Counted from the first letter of the stretch, positions 22,363 to 32,226 are shown. The stretch is DNA of 64,000 nucleotides from Taibaiella sp. (GCA_019638495.1 JAHBTQ010000003.1:414967-478966); one strand, 5' to 3'. Program-made: numbers and translations. The notes: generated by a model not told the origin, from the sequence alone.

Positions 22363-23769
22363 ATGAAAAAAGGATTACTTTTCTGCCTCACCGCTGGCCT
22401 TGCGTTGGGAGCGACTGCCCAGCAACGTGTTACATCGTTTGCCGGCAACGAACAAGGAAGGCTTTTCAGCCCTGCCCAGGTGCTGGCCTCTAAGTACCAC
22501 GGCACCGCAGGTGCAGCCCAGGCGGCCAAAACCACTGCGTCGCCCAGGTGGTATAGCTTCGGCGATTATTTTAATCAGAATGAGTCATCGGGTTCGGGAG
22601 CTGCAATTACCAGTACTTATTTGTGGAAGGACACTTCTGCGGTGATGGCTTACTCAGATGGTAGTGGAGGTATTACGTGGTCGCACAACCGTGCAGTATC
22701 TATGGGTTTGGTTACTGATCCCGCTTTTTCGGGCTTTAATGACCCCTCGTTTTACGATGGCGTTATGAAGGTTACTTCGACCGACGCCTATGTTGTGGAT
22801 TCAATCCGCTTTACGGGTATCTATGGTTTCCGTCCATCTAATACTTATGTCGATACCATCCGCGTAACATTTGTATATGGCAATGCTGACCGCGGTAACG
22901 GTACCAGCGGCCCTGATGTGTACCTGGCAAAAACAGGTAACCCTGTCGTGCTGTCGCGCTATGGCGTCAGCGACTCCATGGACACTTATCGTATGCACTT
23001 TGATACAGTAACCACGCGTACGTTTGGCACCACTGCTGTTGTGAAGGATCTTATCCTTGATAATACAGGGTCGTCTCCTGCATGGGGCGATACCACAGAC
23101 CAGGGCGTGTTTGTAGGTCATGTGGCACTGCCTGATGTGTCCATTCCTGCGGGCAATCTTATCGGTGCTACGCTTACTTTTATCAGCGGCAGCCCTACAT
23201 TCTTTACGGATGATACTGTTTTTGGCTCTACAATAGGCTACAAGCATAATATGTTCAGGCCTATCATCTGGTTCCGCGGCACCAACGGCACCAGCGGTCC
23301 GGCACCGGTATTTGCACAGTATACTTCTGGCAATAGAAACTCCGGTATGTTCAAAACGCTTCCGGATACATCCAATGGCTGGGGCGGTCAGTATATTCCG
23401 TTGTGGTTCTGGTCTGCCGGTTCCGGCAGCAGTGCATCTGTATATCAATACCCGGATATCGATTTCCGCGTTAAGTGTGCTCCATGTGCTACATTGGGTG
23501 TGAGCGAAGTGCCAACATCATTTGAAGCTTCAGCTTACCCTAACCCTGCAACAGAAGAGTTGAACGTACCGTTCACGTTGGCAGCTTTGGGTAGCGCAGA
23601 AGTTACACTAAGCAATACGTTGGGGCAAACGGTGGCAACACAGAAGTTTACCGGAGTGTCGAAAGGAAAAGCTGTGTTCAACACTGCTGGTCTTGCTCCC
23701 GGTGTTTATATGTACACAGTCTCTGCCGATGGTAAACGGGCATCGGGCAGAGTGGCGATCACGAAATAG
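22363..23769 (+). CDS. Secreted protein with T9SS type A sorting domain
   Basis: The 468-residue protein has a signal peptide (MKKGLLFCLTAGLALGATAQ) and a body rich in Ser, Thr, Gly and aromatic residues. A C-terminal T9SS sorting domain runs from about residue 388 (ASAYPNPATEELNV) to the end (LAPGVYMYTVSADGKRASGR), with the YPNP and GVY motifs. It is therefore exported through type IX secretion and attached to or released from the cell surface. The body carries no recognised catalytic motif. A terminator follows at 23792. Confidence 0.85.
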   Translation: MKKGLLFCLTAGLALGATAQQRVTSFAGNEQGRLFSPAQVLASKYHGTAGAAQAAKTTASPRWYSFGDYFNQNESSGSGAAITSTYLWKDTSAVMAYSDGSGGITWSHNRAVSMGLVTDPAFSGFNDPSFYDGVMKVTSTDAYVVDSIRFTGIYGFRPSNTYVDTIRVTFVYGNADRGNGTSGPDVYLAKTGNPVVLSRYGVSDSMDTYRMHFDTVTTRTFGTTAVVKDLILDNTGSSPAWGDTTDQGVFVGHVALPDVSIPAGNLIGATLTFISGSPTFFTDDTVFGSTIGYKHNMFRPIIWFRGTNGTSGPAPVFAQYTSGNRNSGMFKTLPDTSNGWGGQYIPLWFWSAGSGSSASVYQYPDIDFRVKCAPCATLGVSEVPTSFEASAYPNPATEELNVPFTLAALGSAEVTLSNTLGQTVATQKFTGVSKGKAVFNTAGLAPGVYMYTVSADGKRASGRVAITK

Positions 23770-23791
23770 TTTCTTTTATAGACCGTTAGTT

Positions 23792-23817
23792 AAAAGAGGG
23801 GCTTCGGTCCCTCTTTT
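23792..23817 (+). terminator. Terminator after the T9SS protein gene
   Basis: The 9-bp stem aaaagaggg/ccctctttt is followed by gctttt, 23 bp after the stop codon. Confidence 0.85.
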
Positions 23818-23896
23818 GCTTTTGTAGCTGATTTCAGCGGAAGGGCAATATCAACGCATACATTCCCGTTTTATTGTGTTAGGCAAAACACACGCT

Positions 23897-26359
23897 ATGT
23901 CCATTGACTTCAGGAAATATCGAACCGATGCAATTTTTATTGCTGCATTTGCGGTCATCTCGCTTCTTTACTGCTATCCGCAACTGCAAGGTAAGGTGCT
24001 GAAACAACTTGATAACGTGTCGTGGAAGGCGATGTCGCACGAGGCAATGGCATATCATGAGGCTACCGGCAAAGACGTGCTATGGTCCAACAGTATGTTT
24101 GGCGGAATGCCCACCTATACCACTTATGTTGGCGCATCCAATGTGAACTATCCTGCCTATGTGCAGACGGTACTGCGAGTCGTGGGCAAGCCCGCTTATT
24201 TCTTCTTTATTGCCATGGTGTGCTTTTACCTGCTGGCGCGGGTAATGGGTGTGAGCCAATGGCTCAGCGCTATTGGTGGGTTTGCGTACGCCTTTGCGTC
24301 CAACAATCCCATTATTATAATGGTGGGCCACGAGACCAAGATGCTGACTATAGGCTACCTGCCCGCTGCGCTTGCCGGCTTCTATCTCATCTTCAAAGAA
24401 AAGTGGCTGACGGGAGCGGCACTATTTGCTTTAGCGATAGCGCTGATAGCTACGAACAACCACTTTCAGATGATGTATTATTTCATCATCATTTTGTTGT
24501 GTTTCGCCGTTGTGTTATTCTATGAAGCCGTGAAGGGTGGACGTCTAAAGCAGTTTTTCATTGGAGCAGCAATTGCGTTAGGCAGCGGTTTGCTTGGCTT
24601 GTTACCTAACCTGCCATCTGTGCTCACCACGCAGGAATATGCGAAAGAAACCATGCGCGGCGGTGCCAGTGAACTTAAGAGTCACGACCAGGGCAAGAAG
24701 AATGGTGGACTGGACAAAGAATACGCGTTCCGCTGGAGCATGGGGCTTGGAGAGACGTTCTGCTTCATGATTCCATACCTCTATGGTGGTGCCACTTATG
24801 ACAATGCCGACCTGGCACCTAAAACGAGGGAAGCTACCGGAGGGCAAGCCGAGTTACTGCCTATATATTGGGGTGAACGGCCAACCCAAAGTGGGCCCGT
24901 CTTTTTTGGCGCGGTAGTTTGTTTTCTTTTCGTTTTGGGCATGTTCGTTATCAAATCGCCTCACAAGTGGTGGATGTTTGCAGCGTCGCTTATAGGTACT
25001 GTGCTGGCATATGGCAAAAACCTTGAGGGCGTGAATTATTTCCTTTTTGACCATGTGCCCATGCTGAATAAGTTCCGGACTGTAGAGATGGCCCTTATCA
25101 TGCCGCAATTCATGTTCCCAATGGTGGGAGTGCTGGGGCTGAAAACTATTATAGAAGAAAGGGACGGGCTAATGAAATATGAGAAGGATATTTTCTACGC
25201 CGCAGCAATTACAGGAGGTCTTTGCCTGGTGATTGGACTGCTAAGTAGTGTCTTATTTGATTTCTCGGGGTTCAGAGATGAAACCTTTCGGGCTGAACTA
25301 GTAAAGGTGTTAAAGGAAGACAGGGCCTCGCTGGCAATGAGTAGCGCGCTGAAGAGTGCCTTTTTAGTTGCTGCCGCCGCGGGCGCACTTTGGTTGTACA
25401 TAAAAAACAAACTGCAGGTGAAATACCTGGTACCCGCATTGGCGTTCCTTGTCATAATAGATATTATTCCAGTTGCTCTAAACTATATGAGTGCTAAAGA
25501 GCACGATAACGCAGAACTGAATGACTATGTAGACGCCGGTGAGTATGATGTGGTTTTTGAGCCGCGGCCGGTAGATAACGCTATCATGCAGGACCCCGAC
25601 CCCTACTATCGTGTGCTGGACCTTTCCGGCGACGTATATAACGATGCCCGGCAGGCCTATTTTCATAAATGCATCGGCGGCTACCACCCGGCAAAAATGG
25701 AAAGCTACCAGGACCTTATAGAGCGTCATATGAGCCGGGGATTTAACGAGGAAGTACTCAATATGCTGAACACTAAGTATATAATAGTGGGGAAGGACGA
25801 TCAGCCAAGGGTACTACCTAATCCAAACGCCTGTGGCAATGCATGGTTTGTCAGTGAAATAAAATGGGCTGAAACCGCCGAGGATGAAATAAATGCGCTG
25901 AAAGCCCAAAACCTGGGCGATACAGTGAAACTACCAGGCGCTTTTGAGCCCCGGAAAACTGCTGTGATAAGGGCCTCATTCAGATCACAGATCTCAGGAT
26001 TGCAGCCGGGAAAGGATAGTGCCGCATATATAAAGCTCACTTCATACGGCCTTGATGACCTGGCATTTGAGTCTGAAAATTCCAGGGAGGGCCTGGCTGT
26101 TTTCTCTGACATATATTATAGCAAAGGCTGGGAGGCCTTCGTAGATGGAAAAGAGACGCCAATCTTAAGGGCGAATTACGTCCTTCGTGCGGTGCGTGTG
26201 CCGGCAGGTAAACATAAGATAGAATTTCATTTTCGTCCGGCGTCATTTTACAATTCAAGAAAGGTGGCCGTTGCGGGTAGCCTGCTCATAATGGTGATGG
26301 TGGCGTCTGCTATTTATGCTGCTAATTTTCAAAAGACTAACCGCGAGGCAAAAACTTAG
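23897..26359 (+). CDS. YfhO-family membrane protein, tandem copy 1
   Basis: From ATG at 23897 the protein has 820 residues (a TTG at 23876 would add seven). It has about 12 membrane helices in the first two thirds and a soluble C-terminal region with the family's GWEAFVDGKE, RANYVLRAVRVPAG and FRPASFYNSRK. The N-terminal periplasmic loop GKDVLWSNSMFGGMPTYTTY is also conserved. YfhO proteins are polytopic GT-C-like proteins linked to glycosylation of surface polymers in Gram-positives; in Bacteroidota the role is unproven. The next gene (26408) is a paralogue, very similar throughout. Confidence 0.85.
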   Translation: MSIDFRKYRTDAIFIAAFAVISLLYCYPQLQGKVLKQLDNVSWKAMSHEAMAYHEATGKDVLWSNSMFGGMPTYTTYVGASNVNYPAYVQTVLRVVGKPAYFFFIAMVCFYLLARVMGVSQWLSAIGGFAYAFASNNPIIIMVGHETKMLTIGYLPAALAGFYLIFKEKWLTGAALFALAIALIATNNHFQMMYYFIIILLCFAVVLFYEAVKGGRLKQFFIGAAIALGSGLLGLLPNLPSVLTTQEYAKETMRGGASELKSHDQGKKNGGLDKEYAFRWSMGLGETFCFMIPYLYGGATYDNADLAPKTREATGGQAELLPIYWGERPTQSGPVFFGAVVCFLFVLGMFVIKSPHKWWMFAASLIGTVLAYGKNLEGVNYFLFDHVPMLNKFRTVEMALIMPQFMFPMVGVLGLKTIIEERDGLMKYEKDIFYAAAITGGLCLVIGLLSSVLFDFSGFRDETFRAELVKVLKEDRASLAMSSALKSAFLVAAAAGALWLYIKNKLQVKYLVPALAFLVIIDIIPVALNYMSAKEHDNAELNDYVDAGEYDVVFEPRPVDNAIMQDPDPYYRVLDLSGDVYNDARQAYFHKCIGGYHPAKMESYQDLIERHMSRGFNEEVLNMLNTKYIIVGKDDQPRVLPNPNACGNAWFVSEIKWAETAEDEINALKAQNLGDTVKLPGAFEPRKTAVIRASFRSQISGLQPGKDSAAYIKLTSYGLDDLAFESENSREGLAVFSDIYYSKGWEAFVDGKETPILRANYVLRAVRVPAGKHKIEFHFRPASFYNSRKVAVAGSLLIMVMVASAIYAANFQKTNREAKT

Positions 26360-26407
26360 GAAAATAGACTGTCACTATCTACTTTTGGCATAAGACTATT
26401 ACGTTTT

Positions 26408-28828
26408 ATGTCATTGAACCTGAAAGAGTACAAACAAGACCTCATCATACTGGTGGGGCTGGCCGTATTGTCGTTGCTTTTTTGCTACCCGCAGTTGCAG
26501 GGCAAAATACTGAGCGCTCATGATAATATCTCGTGGAAGGCGATGTCGCACGAGGCAATGAGCTATCACGAAGCAACCGGGAAAGACGTATTGTGGTCTA
26601 ATAGTATGTTTGGGGGTATGCCCACATATACTACCTATGTAGGTACCAGCAACACCAACTATGTAGCCTATGTCCAGTCTGTTTTGCAGGCGATAGGCAA
26701 GCCGGCCTATTTCTTTTTCATTGCCATGCTGTGCTTTTACCTGCTGATGCGGGTGCTGAATGTGAACAAGTGGCTTGGGGCAATAGGGGCAATAGCTTAT
26801 GCTTTTTCCAGCTATAACGCCATTATTATCAGTGTGGGACATGAGACAAAAATGCTGACGATGGGCTACCTACCGGCGGCACTAGCTGGCCTTATTCTCA
26901 TTTATCGCGAACGATGGCTGGTCGGTGCGGCCCTGCTTGGCGTGGCTATCACGCTGATATTCACCAACAACCACTTCCAGGTCATCTATTACATTTTCGG
27001 AATGTTCGCCTGTTTTGGTGTGGCAATGCTTGTGGCTGCAATTAAGGGCGGGAAGCTGAAGCAATTCTTTATTTCATCAGCTATCGCGGCGGGAACAATT
27101 GCCCTGGGTGTAGGGCCCAGTATGCCGTCGCTGCTCACTACCGCCGAGTATGCGAAGGAGACAATGCGCGGGGGCACAAGTGAGCTCTCCGGTCACGACA
27201 AAAAGGAGAATGGTGGACTTGACAAAGATTATGCGTTTCGTTGGAGCAATGGTATCGGCGAAACTTTTTGCCTGATGATACCTTACCTCTATGGTGGCTC
27301 AAGTGGCGAAAAGGCTACAAGGGCGCCCAAGACATCTGAGGCTATAGGAGGAGCCGCAGAAGAGTTGCCGATATACTGGGGGCCGCAGCCCTTCATCAGC
27401 GGGCCGGTTTATTTTGGTGCGGTGGTTTGCTTCCTCTTTGTGCTGGGGCTATTGGCAGTGAAAAACGAACATAAATGGTGGATACTGGGCGCATCATTTA
27501 TATTCATTATGCTGTCATGGGGTAAGAACTTTGCCGGCGTGAACTATGCACTCTTCGATACCATCCCATACCTCAATAAGTTCCGCACGCCTTCTATGGC
27601 ATTGGTGATCCCGCAGTTCCTGTTCCCGTTACTGGGTGTGTGGGCCGTGCAATACATCATAGAAAACAAAAAAAATCCTGAATCCTGGAAGCAGATAAAG
27701 CTGGCTGCGGGCATTACCGCAGGCCTATGCGTGTTGCTGGGTGTGGGAGGTAGCGTATTCTTTGACTTTACCGGTGGGTCTGATGACAGGCTGCAGCCGG
27801 AGATGGTGAAGCTGCTGCGAGAAGACAGGGCATCACTGGCCATGAAGAGTGGATTGGGTAGCGCAGCATATATACTTGCAGCGGCGGCCCTGCTTTGGGC
27901 TTACCTGAAAGATAAGTTGAAGCCTACCATGCTCTTTGCCGGCCTCGCGCTGCTGGTAGTTGCGGACCTGGTGCCCATATCATCTGACTACCTTAACTCA
28001 GACAACTATGTTGATGCTTCAGAATACGACAACGCTTTTGAACCCAGGGAAGTAGACAGGGCCATTATGCAGGACCCTGATCCTTATTACCGTGTGCTGG
28101 ACCTGACGCGCGACACATACAATGATGCGGTTCAGGCCTATTTTCATAAATGCATAGGTGGCTACCACCCGGCCAAGATGGAGATATACCAGGACCTGAT
28201 AGACAGGCACATGAGCAGAAACTTTAACGGCGAGGTGCTGAATATGCTCAATACAAAGTATATAATTGCCGGTCCAAGAGGCGGGGCTCCCAGGGCGATA
28301 CCGAATCCACTTGCATGTGGTAATGCATGGTTTGTACAGAACATAAAGTGGGTGGCAACGGCAGACGAAGAAATGAATGCGCTGAACGCGCCTGAACTGG
28401 GTGATACTACTGTGATGCCAGGCAGCTTTGTAGCCAGGAACACAGCAGTGGTGCGCAACACATTCAAGGGGCAGGTGGGTGACTTTGCGCCGGTAGCAGA
28501 TAGCACGGCAAGTGTAAAGTTATCTTCCTACGGCCTGGATGATATTTCGTTCTCGAGCCACAATAGTCAGCCCGGCTTTGCCGTTTTTTCAGACATCTAT
28601 TACGAAAAGGGATGGAAGGCTTACGTTGACGAAAAGGAGGTGCCTATCATCAGGGCTAACTATGTGCTGCGCGCCCTAAAATTACCTGCGGGCGATCATA
28701 AGATAGATTTCCGCTTCAGGCCGGCAAGCTTCTATAACGGAAAGAAAGTAGCCATTGTAAGCAGTGTGTTGCTGGTGTTGTTGTGTGCTGGTGCATTTTA
28801 TCCGGCATTGAAAAAGAAGAATGCATAG
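26408..28828 (+). CDS. YfhO-family membrane protein, tandem copy 2
   Basis: The 806-residue protein has the same layout as its neighbour 48 bp upstream: the KDVLWSNSMFGGMPTYTTYV loop, about 12 helices, and the C-terminal GWKAYVDEKEVPI and FRPASFYNGKK. Parts are nearly identical at DNA level (for example 30 unbroken bases shared near 24022 and 26531), pointing to a recent duplication or ongoing gene conversion. Differences are concentrated in the loops and the C-terminal domain. The two may act as a heterodimer or on different acceptors. Confidence 0.85.
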   Translation: MSLNLKEYKQDLIILVGLAVLSLLFCYPQLQGKILSAHDNISWKAMSHEAMSYHEATGKDVLWSNSMFGGMPTYTTYVGTSNTNYVAYVQSVLQAIGKPAYFFFIAMLCFYLLMRVLNVNKWLGAIGAIAYAFSSYNAIIISVGHETKMLTMGYLPAALAGLILIYRERWLVGAALLGVAITLIFTNNHFQVIYYIFGMFACFGVAMLVAAIKGGKLKQFFISSAIAAGTIALGVGPSMPSLLTTAEYAKETMRGGTSELSGHDKKENGGLDKDYAFRWSNGIGETFCLMIPYLYGGSSGEKATRAPKTSEAIGGAAEELPIYWGPQPFISGPVYFGAVVCFLFVLGLLAVKNEHKWWILGASFIFIMLSWGKNFAGVNYALFDTIPYLNKFRTPSMALVIPQFLFPLLGVWAVQYIIENKKNPESWKQIKLAAGITAGLCVLLGVGGSVFFDFTGGSDDRLQPEMVKLLREDRASLAMKSGLGSAAYILAAAALLWAYLKDKLKPTMLFAGLALLVVADLVPISSDYLNSDNYVDASEYDNAFEPREVDRAIMQDPDPYYRVLDLTRDTYNDAVQAYFHKCIGGYHPAKMEIYQDLIDRHMSRNFNGEVLNMLNTKYIIAGPRGGAPRAIPNPLACGNAWFVQNIKWVATADEEMNALNAPELGDTTVMPGSFVARNTAVVRNTFKGQVGDFAPVADSTASVKLSSYGLDDISFSSHNSQPGFAVFSDIYYEKGWKAYVDEKEVPIIRANYVLRALKLPAGDHKIDFRFRPASFYNGKKVAIVSSVLLVLLCAGAFYPALKKKNA

Positions 28829-28854
28829 GGCAGGGTTTTCAGCCTTATAAAAAT

Positions 28855-29388
28855 ATGAGTGAGCGAGCATCATATGACTTAAAAAGCCTTTTCGGAATGA
28901 GGAGGGAGATGAGCGCGGGCTTTTATCTGTTAGACTTTATTTTTCGGAAGATACTTCGGCAGAATTCAGACACTAAATGGGCTATACACCATACGAGTAC
29001 TATTCATAGCCCGGGAAGGATAGTTCGCGGCAAAGGAGTGTACCCCGGCGACTCGCCCGGTGTATACATCAATGCAGCTAATGGTGTGGAATTAGGAGAT
29101 TATACCAACATCGGACCGAATGTGGGTATCGTATCTGCCAACCATGATTTTGTAAACAACGATAAACATGTACAGGAGCCTCCGGTAAGAATAGGAAAAT
29201 TTTGCTGGATGGGTATGGGTGCCGTAATATTGCCCGGTGTTACCCTGGGCGACTTTACCATAGTAGGTGCGGGCGCCATAGTGACAAGGAGCTTTGACGA
29301 AGGCTATTGTGTAGTTGCAGGTAATCCTGCGCGGATCATTAAACAGTTAGACAGGGTGGAGTGCAATGCATTTGCAAAGAGCAAATAA
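28855..29388 (+). CDS. Left-handed beta-helix (hexapeptide-repeat) acyltransferase
   Basis: From ATG at 28855 the protein has 177 residues; the longer frame from 28783 would overlap the YfhO gene by 46 bp. Hexapeptide turns (GVELGDYTNIGPNVGIV, GAVILPGVTLGDFTIVGAG, SANHDF with the catalytic His) and the closing GNPARIIKQL mark the LbH O-acetyltransferase family. It transfers an acyl group from acyl-CoA to a sugar. Its position between the YfhO genes and a flippase supports modification of an exported glycan. Its 3' end overlaps the flippase gene by 23 bp. Confidence 0.85.
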   Translation: MSERASYDLKSLFGMRREMSAGFYLLDFIFRKILRQNSDTKWAIHHTSTIHSPGRIVRGKGVYPGDSPGVYINAANGVELGDYTNIGPNVGIVSANHDFVNNDKHVQEPPVRIGKFCWMGMGAVILPGVTLGDFTIVGAGAIVTRSFDEGYCVVAGNPARIIKQLDRVECNAFAKSK

Positions 29389-30829
29389 CATATTCGTAAG
29401 TAGTTCATTCTTCATATTCATCACGCGGTTTTTCCCATCATTGGCTAACCTGCTGGTGCTTGTCTGGTATTCAAGGCAGTTACCGGAGGATGTAAATGGT
29501 AATTACCTGATCTTCTGGACCCAGCTTTACGTAATTTATCCGTTTATGTGCCTGGGCATCCACAGCCTGGTGCAAACATACTCACGCAACTTACTGGCCA
29601 ATTTGCTGAGCAAGCTCACTAAGAAGCATTATGCACTCTACTCCGCATGGCTGGTGCTCATAAGCTGTGTTTTCGCATGGCTGCAATACGACACGGGCAA
29701 CGTTCGGTTCCTTACTTCAGCGCTATTTATCTTATCGTTTTCTGCTGGTGTCATTACAGAATCGCTGCTGATAGTACTGAGGAAGTTTGGTGTACTGTCT
29801 TTGACAGGCTTTGTGTATGCGTTGCTATTTGCAGGTATCCATTTGTGGGTGCTGGGCGCGAATTTTTCCGTACAGACGGTGTTCAGTTGCCTGCTGGTGT
29901 TAAATATGCTAAAGGTATTTGTGCATAGCTGCGCCATACTGCTTGAGATACGTAAGGACAAGGATGGCTATGAGGCAGAAGACGTAGATATGCATGCGGT
30001 GAAGCTGCTTTGGGTTCACCTTGGTCTCTATGACATTGTCCAGGTACTCTCTACGTGGGTTGATAAGTTCATTATTGCGCTGGTGCTAACCTCCGGTGTG
30101 TCAGCCATCTACTATTATGGCGCACAGAATATTCCATTCCTGCCACTGTTGCTGAGTGCGGCGGGTAGCGCCATTTTGCTGCAGATGTCAGACGTATTTG
30201 GCAAGAGTCGCAGGGAAACCACATTGGCCTTGCTAAACCGTTCGGGAAGGCTGCTATCTTCTATTGTCTTTCCTGTATTCTGCTTTTTGTTTTTCTTCAG
30301 GGAGGAGCTGTTCGTCAACGTATTCTCAGAAAAGTATATACCCTCTATACCCATTTTCGCGGCTTCGATCCTGGTACTTCCTGTTAGGGCATACAGTTTC
30401 ACTACCGTATTGCAGCAAGAACATAAGGGGAACATCATAAACATTGGGGCTGTGGGGGAGTTACTACTGGCCTGCTTGCTGATTTACCCACTGTATAACA
30501 TATTTGGTTTACCCGGTGTGGCGCTGAGTTTTGTGGTTTCTACCTATGCCCAGGCAATATTTTACCTCGTTCAGACCTCGAAGGTTCTGGGCACCCCTGT
30601 TACTTCGTTAATTCCGCTCATCAATTGGCTAATAAAACTTATCGTTTTTTCGCTGCTGTTCATAGCAATTCATTATAGCGCGTCTATATATTTTACGGGC
30701 AAGTTTACGTTAATTTTGGGGGCAGCAGCTATGGTGGTGACAGGTGTTCTGTCGCTACTGGTAGAATTAACGCTGGACAAAAAGCATGGCAGAATCGCGG
30801 AACAAAGCCCGTTCAAGGAATATAGATAA
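29366..30829 (+). CDS. Polysaccharide flippase (Wzx/MATE-like membrane protein)
   Basis: The 487-residue protein has about 14 helices and few charged residues. The opening NNIFVSSSFFIFITRFFPSL and the later ALVLTSGVSAIYYYGAQNI and PLYNIFGLPGVALSF match the polysaccharide-transport (PST) subfamily that flips lipid-linked oligosaccharides across the inner membrane. It starts inside the acyltransferase gene and its 3' end overlaps the channel gene by 44 bp, so the three are translationally coupled. It likely exports the glycan that the neighbours modify. Confidence 0.8.
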   Translation: MHLQRANNIFVSSSFFIFITRFFPSLANLLVLVWYSRQLPEDVNGNYLIFWTQLYVIYPFMCLGIHSLVQTYSRNLLANLLSKLTKKHYALYSAWLVLISCVFAWLQYDTGNVRFLTSALFILSFSAGVITESLLIVLRKFGVLSLTGFVYALLFAGIHLWVLGANFSVQTVFSCLLVLNMLKVFVHSCAILLEIRKDKDGYEAEDVDMHAVKLLWVHLGLYDIVQVLSTWVDKFIIALVLTSGVSAIYYYGAQNIPFLPLLLSAAGSAILLQMSDVFGKSRRETTLALLNRSGRLLSSIVFPVFCFLFFFREELFVNVFSEKYIPSIPIFAASILVLPVRAYSFTTVLQQEHKGNIINIGAVGELLLACLLIYPLYNIFGLPGVALSFVVSTYAQAIFYLVQTSKVLGTPVTSLIPLINWLIKLIVFSLLFIAIHYSASIYFTGKFTLILGAAAMVVTGVLSLLVELTLDKKHGRIAEQSPFKEYR

Positions 30830-31760
30830 TACCGGGTTTGGCCAAAACAGCAGTGTTGAAGGCGGCAGGTTGGTGAATCGTGATGGCACGACCAACGTGA
30901 AGAAGAGGGGTCTGCCTTTCTGGCAACGTGTTTCATTTTACCACACCTTGCTGCGTATGAAACGCAGCCACTTTTTCCTGGTGATTGTGCTGTTTTATAC
31001 GGCGGTAAACATCATTTTTGCGGCTATCTATTTTGCTATCGGTGTAGACCATCTGTCAGGTATAAGTTCTTCGGCTTCTCTCTTCGACGAAGTATCGGCT
31101 GCTTTCTTTTTTAGCTCCCAGACGCTTACCACAGTTGGTTACGGCCATGTGGCGCCACACGGCTTTCTTACCAATCTTGTGGCATCAACTGAGTCATTAC
31201 TTGGCATCCTGGCATTTGCAGTGGTAACCGGTCTCATATATGGGCGGTTTTCGCGTCCTCGGGCTTTCCTTGCCTTTAGCGATGTAATGCTGATTGCCCC
31301 ATACAAGGAGGGAAGAGCGCTGATGTTGCGCCTGGCCACCTATAAGAACAACCATCTTACTGATGCCGAGGCTCAACTGACACTGGCACTACATGTAACA
31401 GAAAATGGGAAAGTTGTGACCCGTTTCTTCCCACTGCCACTGGAGATATCAAAAATCAACTCCCTGGCTCTGAGTTGGACACTTGTACACTATATAACAG
31501 AAGATAGCCCGATCTATTCTTATACTGCAGGAGAGCTGCACCATGCCAAGGTGGAGGTTATTGTTTATATCAAGGCGTTTGATGACCACTTTTCTAATAC
31601 TGTGCAGCAACGTACTTCTTATACGCATAATCAACTTGTCTACGGTGCAAAATTCCTACCAATGTTTGAGCGTGCTGCAGATGGAGACTATACATTGCTG
31701 GAGCTGGATAAGATAGGTGCACATGAGCTTGTAGAGCTGAAGGAGCCGGTGCTAACATAG
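30786..31760 (+). CDS. Inward-rectifier-type potassium channel (KirBac)
   Basis: The 324-residue protein has two membrane helices around a pore loop with the selectivity filter TVGYGH (about residue 117) and the slide helix LPFWQRVSFYHTLLRM before them. The C-terminal cytoplasmic domain (about 165-324) has Kir-type beta structure (AYSDV-like FLAFSDVMLIAPYKEGRALM; TWTLVHYI-like SWTLVHYITEDSPIYSY). It forms a tetrameric K+ channel in the inner membrane. The start codon lies 44 bp inside the flippase gene, an unusual partner. Confidence 0.92.
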   Translation: MAESRNKARSRNIDNTGFGQNSSVEGGRLVNRDGTTNVKKRGLPFWQRVSFYHTLLRMKRSHFFLVIVLFYTAVNIIFAAIYFAIGVDHLSGISSSASLFDEVSAAFFFSSQTLTTVGYGHVAPHGFLTNLVASTESLLGILAFAVVTGLIYGRFSRPRAFLAFSDVMLIAPYKEGRALMLRLATYKNNHLTDAEAQLTLALHVTENGKVVTRFFPLPLEISKINSLALSWTLVHYITEDSPIYSYTAGELHHAKVEVIVYIKAFDDHFSNTVQQRTSYTHNQLVYGAKFLPMFERAADGDYTLLELDKIGAHELVELKEPVLT

Positions 31761-31771
31761 CAGATATGCGC

Positions 31772-31779
31772 TACCTTTG
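31772..31779 (+). promoter_or_regulatory. Bacteroidota -7 element (TAccTTTG)
   Basis: A perfect TAnnTTTG match lies six bp before the TTG start proposed at 31786; a leaderless or near-leaderless message would result. No clear -33 TTG is seen. Confidence 0.5.
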
Positions 31780-31785
31780 CGCCGA

Positions 31786-32172
31786 TTGAAGAAAGCAGTA
31801 GCCATATTAGTGTGCCTTAGCCTTATTGTACAACTGGTGGCTCATCATGTAGTAGTGGGTTTGTTCAATCTTAACCGCGAGTATATCGCAAAAAGTCTTT
31901 GCGAAAACAGAAGTAAGCCTTCGAAGAAATGTAATGGTAAGTGTTACCTGAAGAAGCAGTTGAAGAAGGTTGATGATACCGAGCATGGTTCATCTACCGG
32001 CAGTACACTGAAGATCGAAAAAACTGAGGTGGTATGCCTGGTGCCTGCCACCTTTCAATTTACTCCCGGTTGCCTGGAGGAGGACGAGCCGGTAAGAAAT
32101 CCGGTCTCTGCTGACTTTATTGAGCAGGGTAGGTTGCATTCCATATTCCATCCCCCGTCTGCACGGTGCTAA
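31786..32172 (+). CDS. Small membrane-anchored protein with CNGKC motif
   Basis: Start is TTG at 31786 (LKKAVAILVCLSLIVQL, a signal anchor or signal peptide); an ORF from TTG at 31777 is three residues longer. After the hydrophobic segment it has the pattern CEN...CNGKCYLKKQLKK, a Cys/Lys motif I have seen in many small Bacteroidota proteins beside metal-related outer-membrane genes. A second acidic half (CLEEDEP) follows. The three clustered cysteines suggest metal binding or redox; the function is not established. It is the first gene of a three-gene run. Confidence 0.65.
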   Translation: MKKAVAILVCLSLIVQLVAHHVVVGLFNLNREYIAKSLCENRSKPSKKCNGKCYLKKQLKKVDDTEHGSSTGSTLKIEKTEVVCLVPATFQFTPGCLEEDEPVRNPVSADFIEQGRLHSIFHPPSARC

Positions 32173-32226
32173 GCCGATGCAGAAAGAGGCGCTAAACAGC
32201 GTCATTATTCACTTTTACGGGATTTC

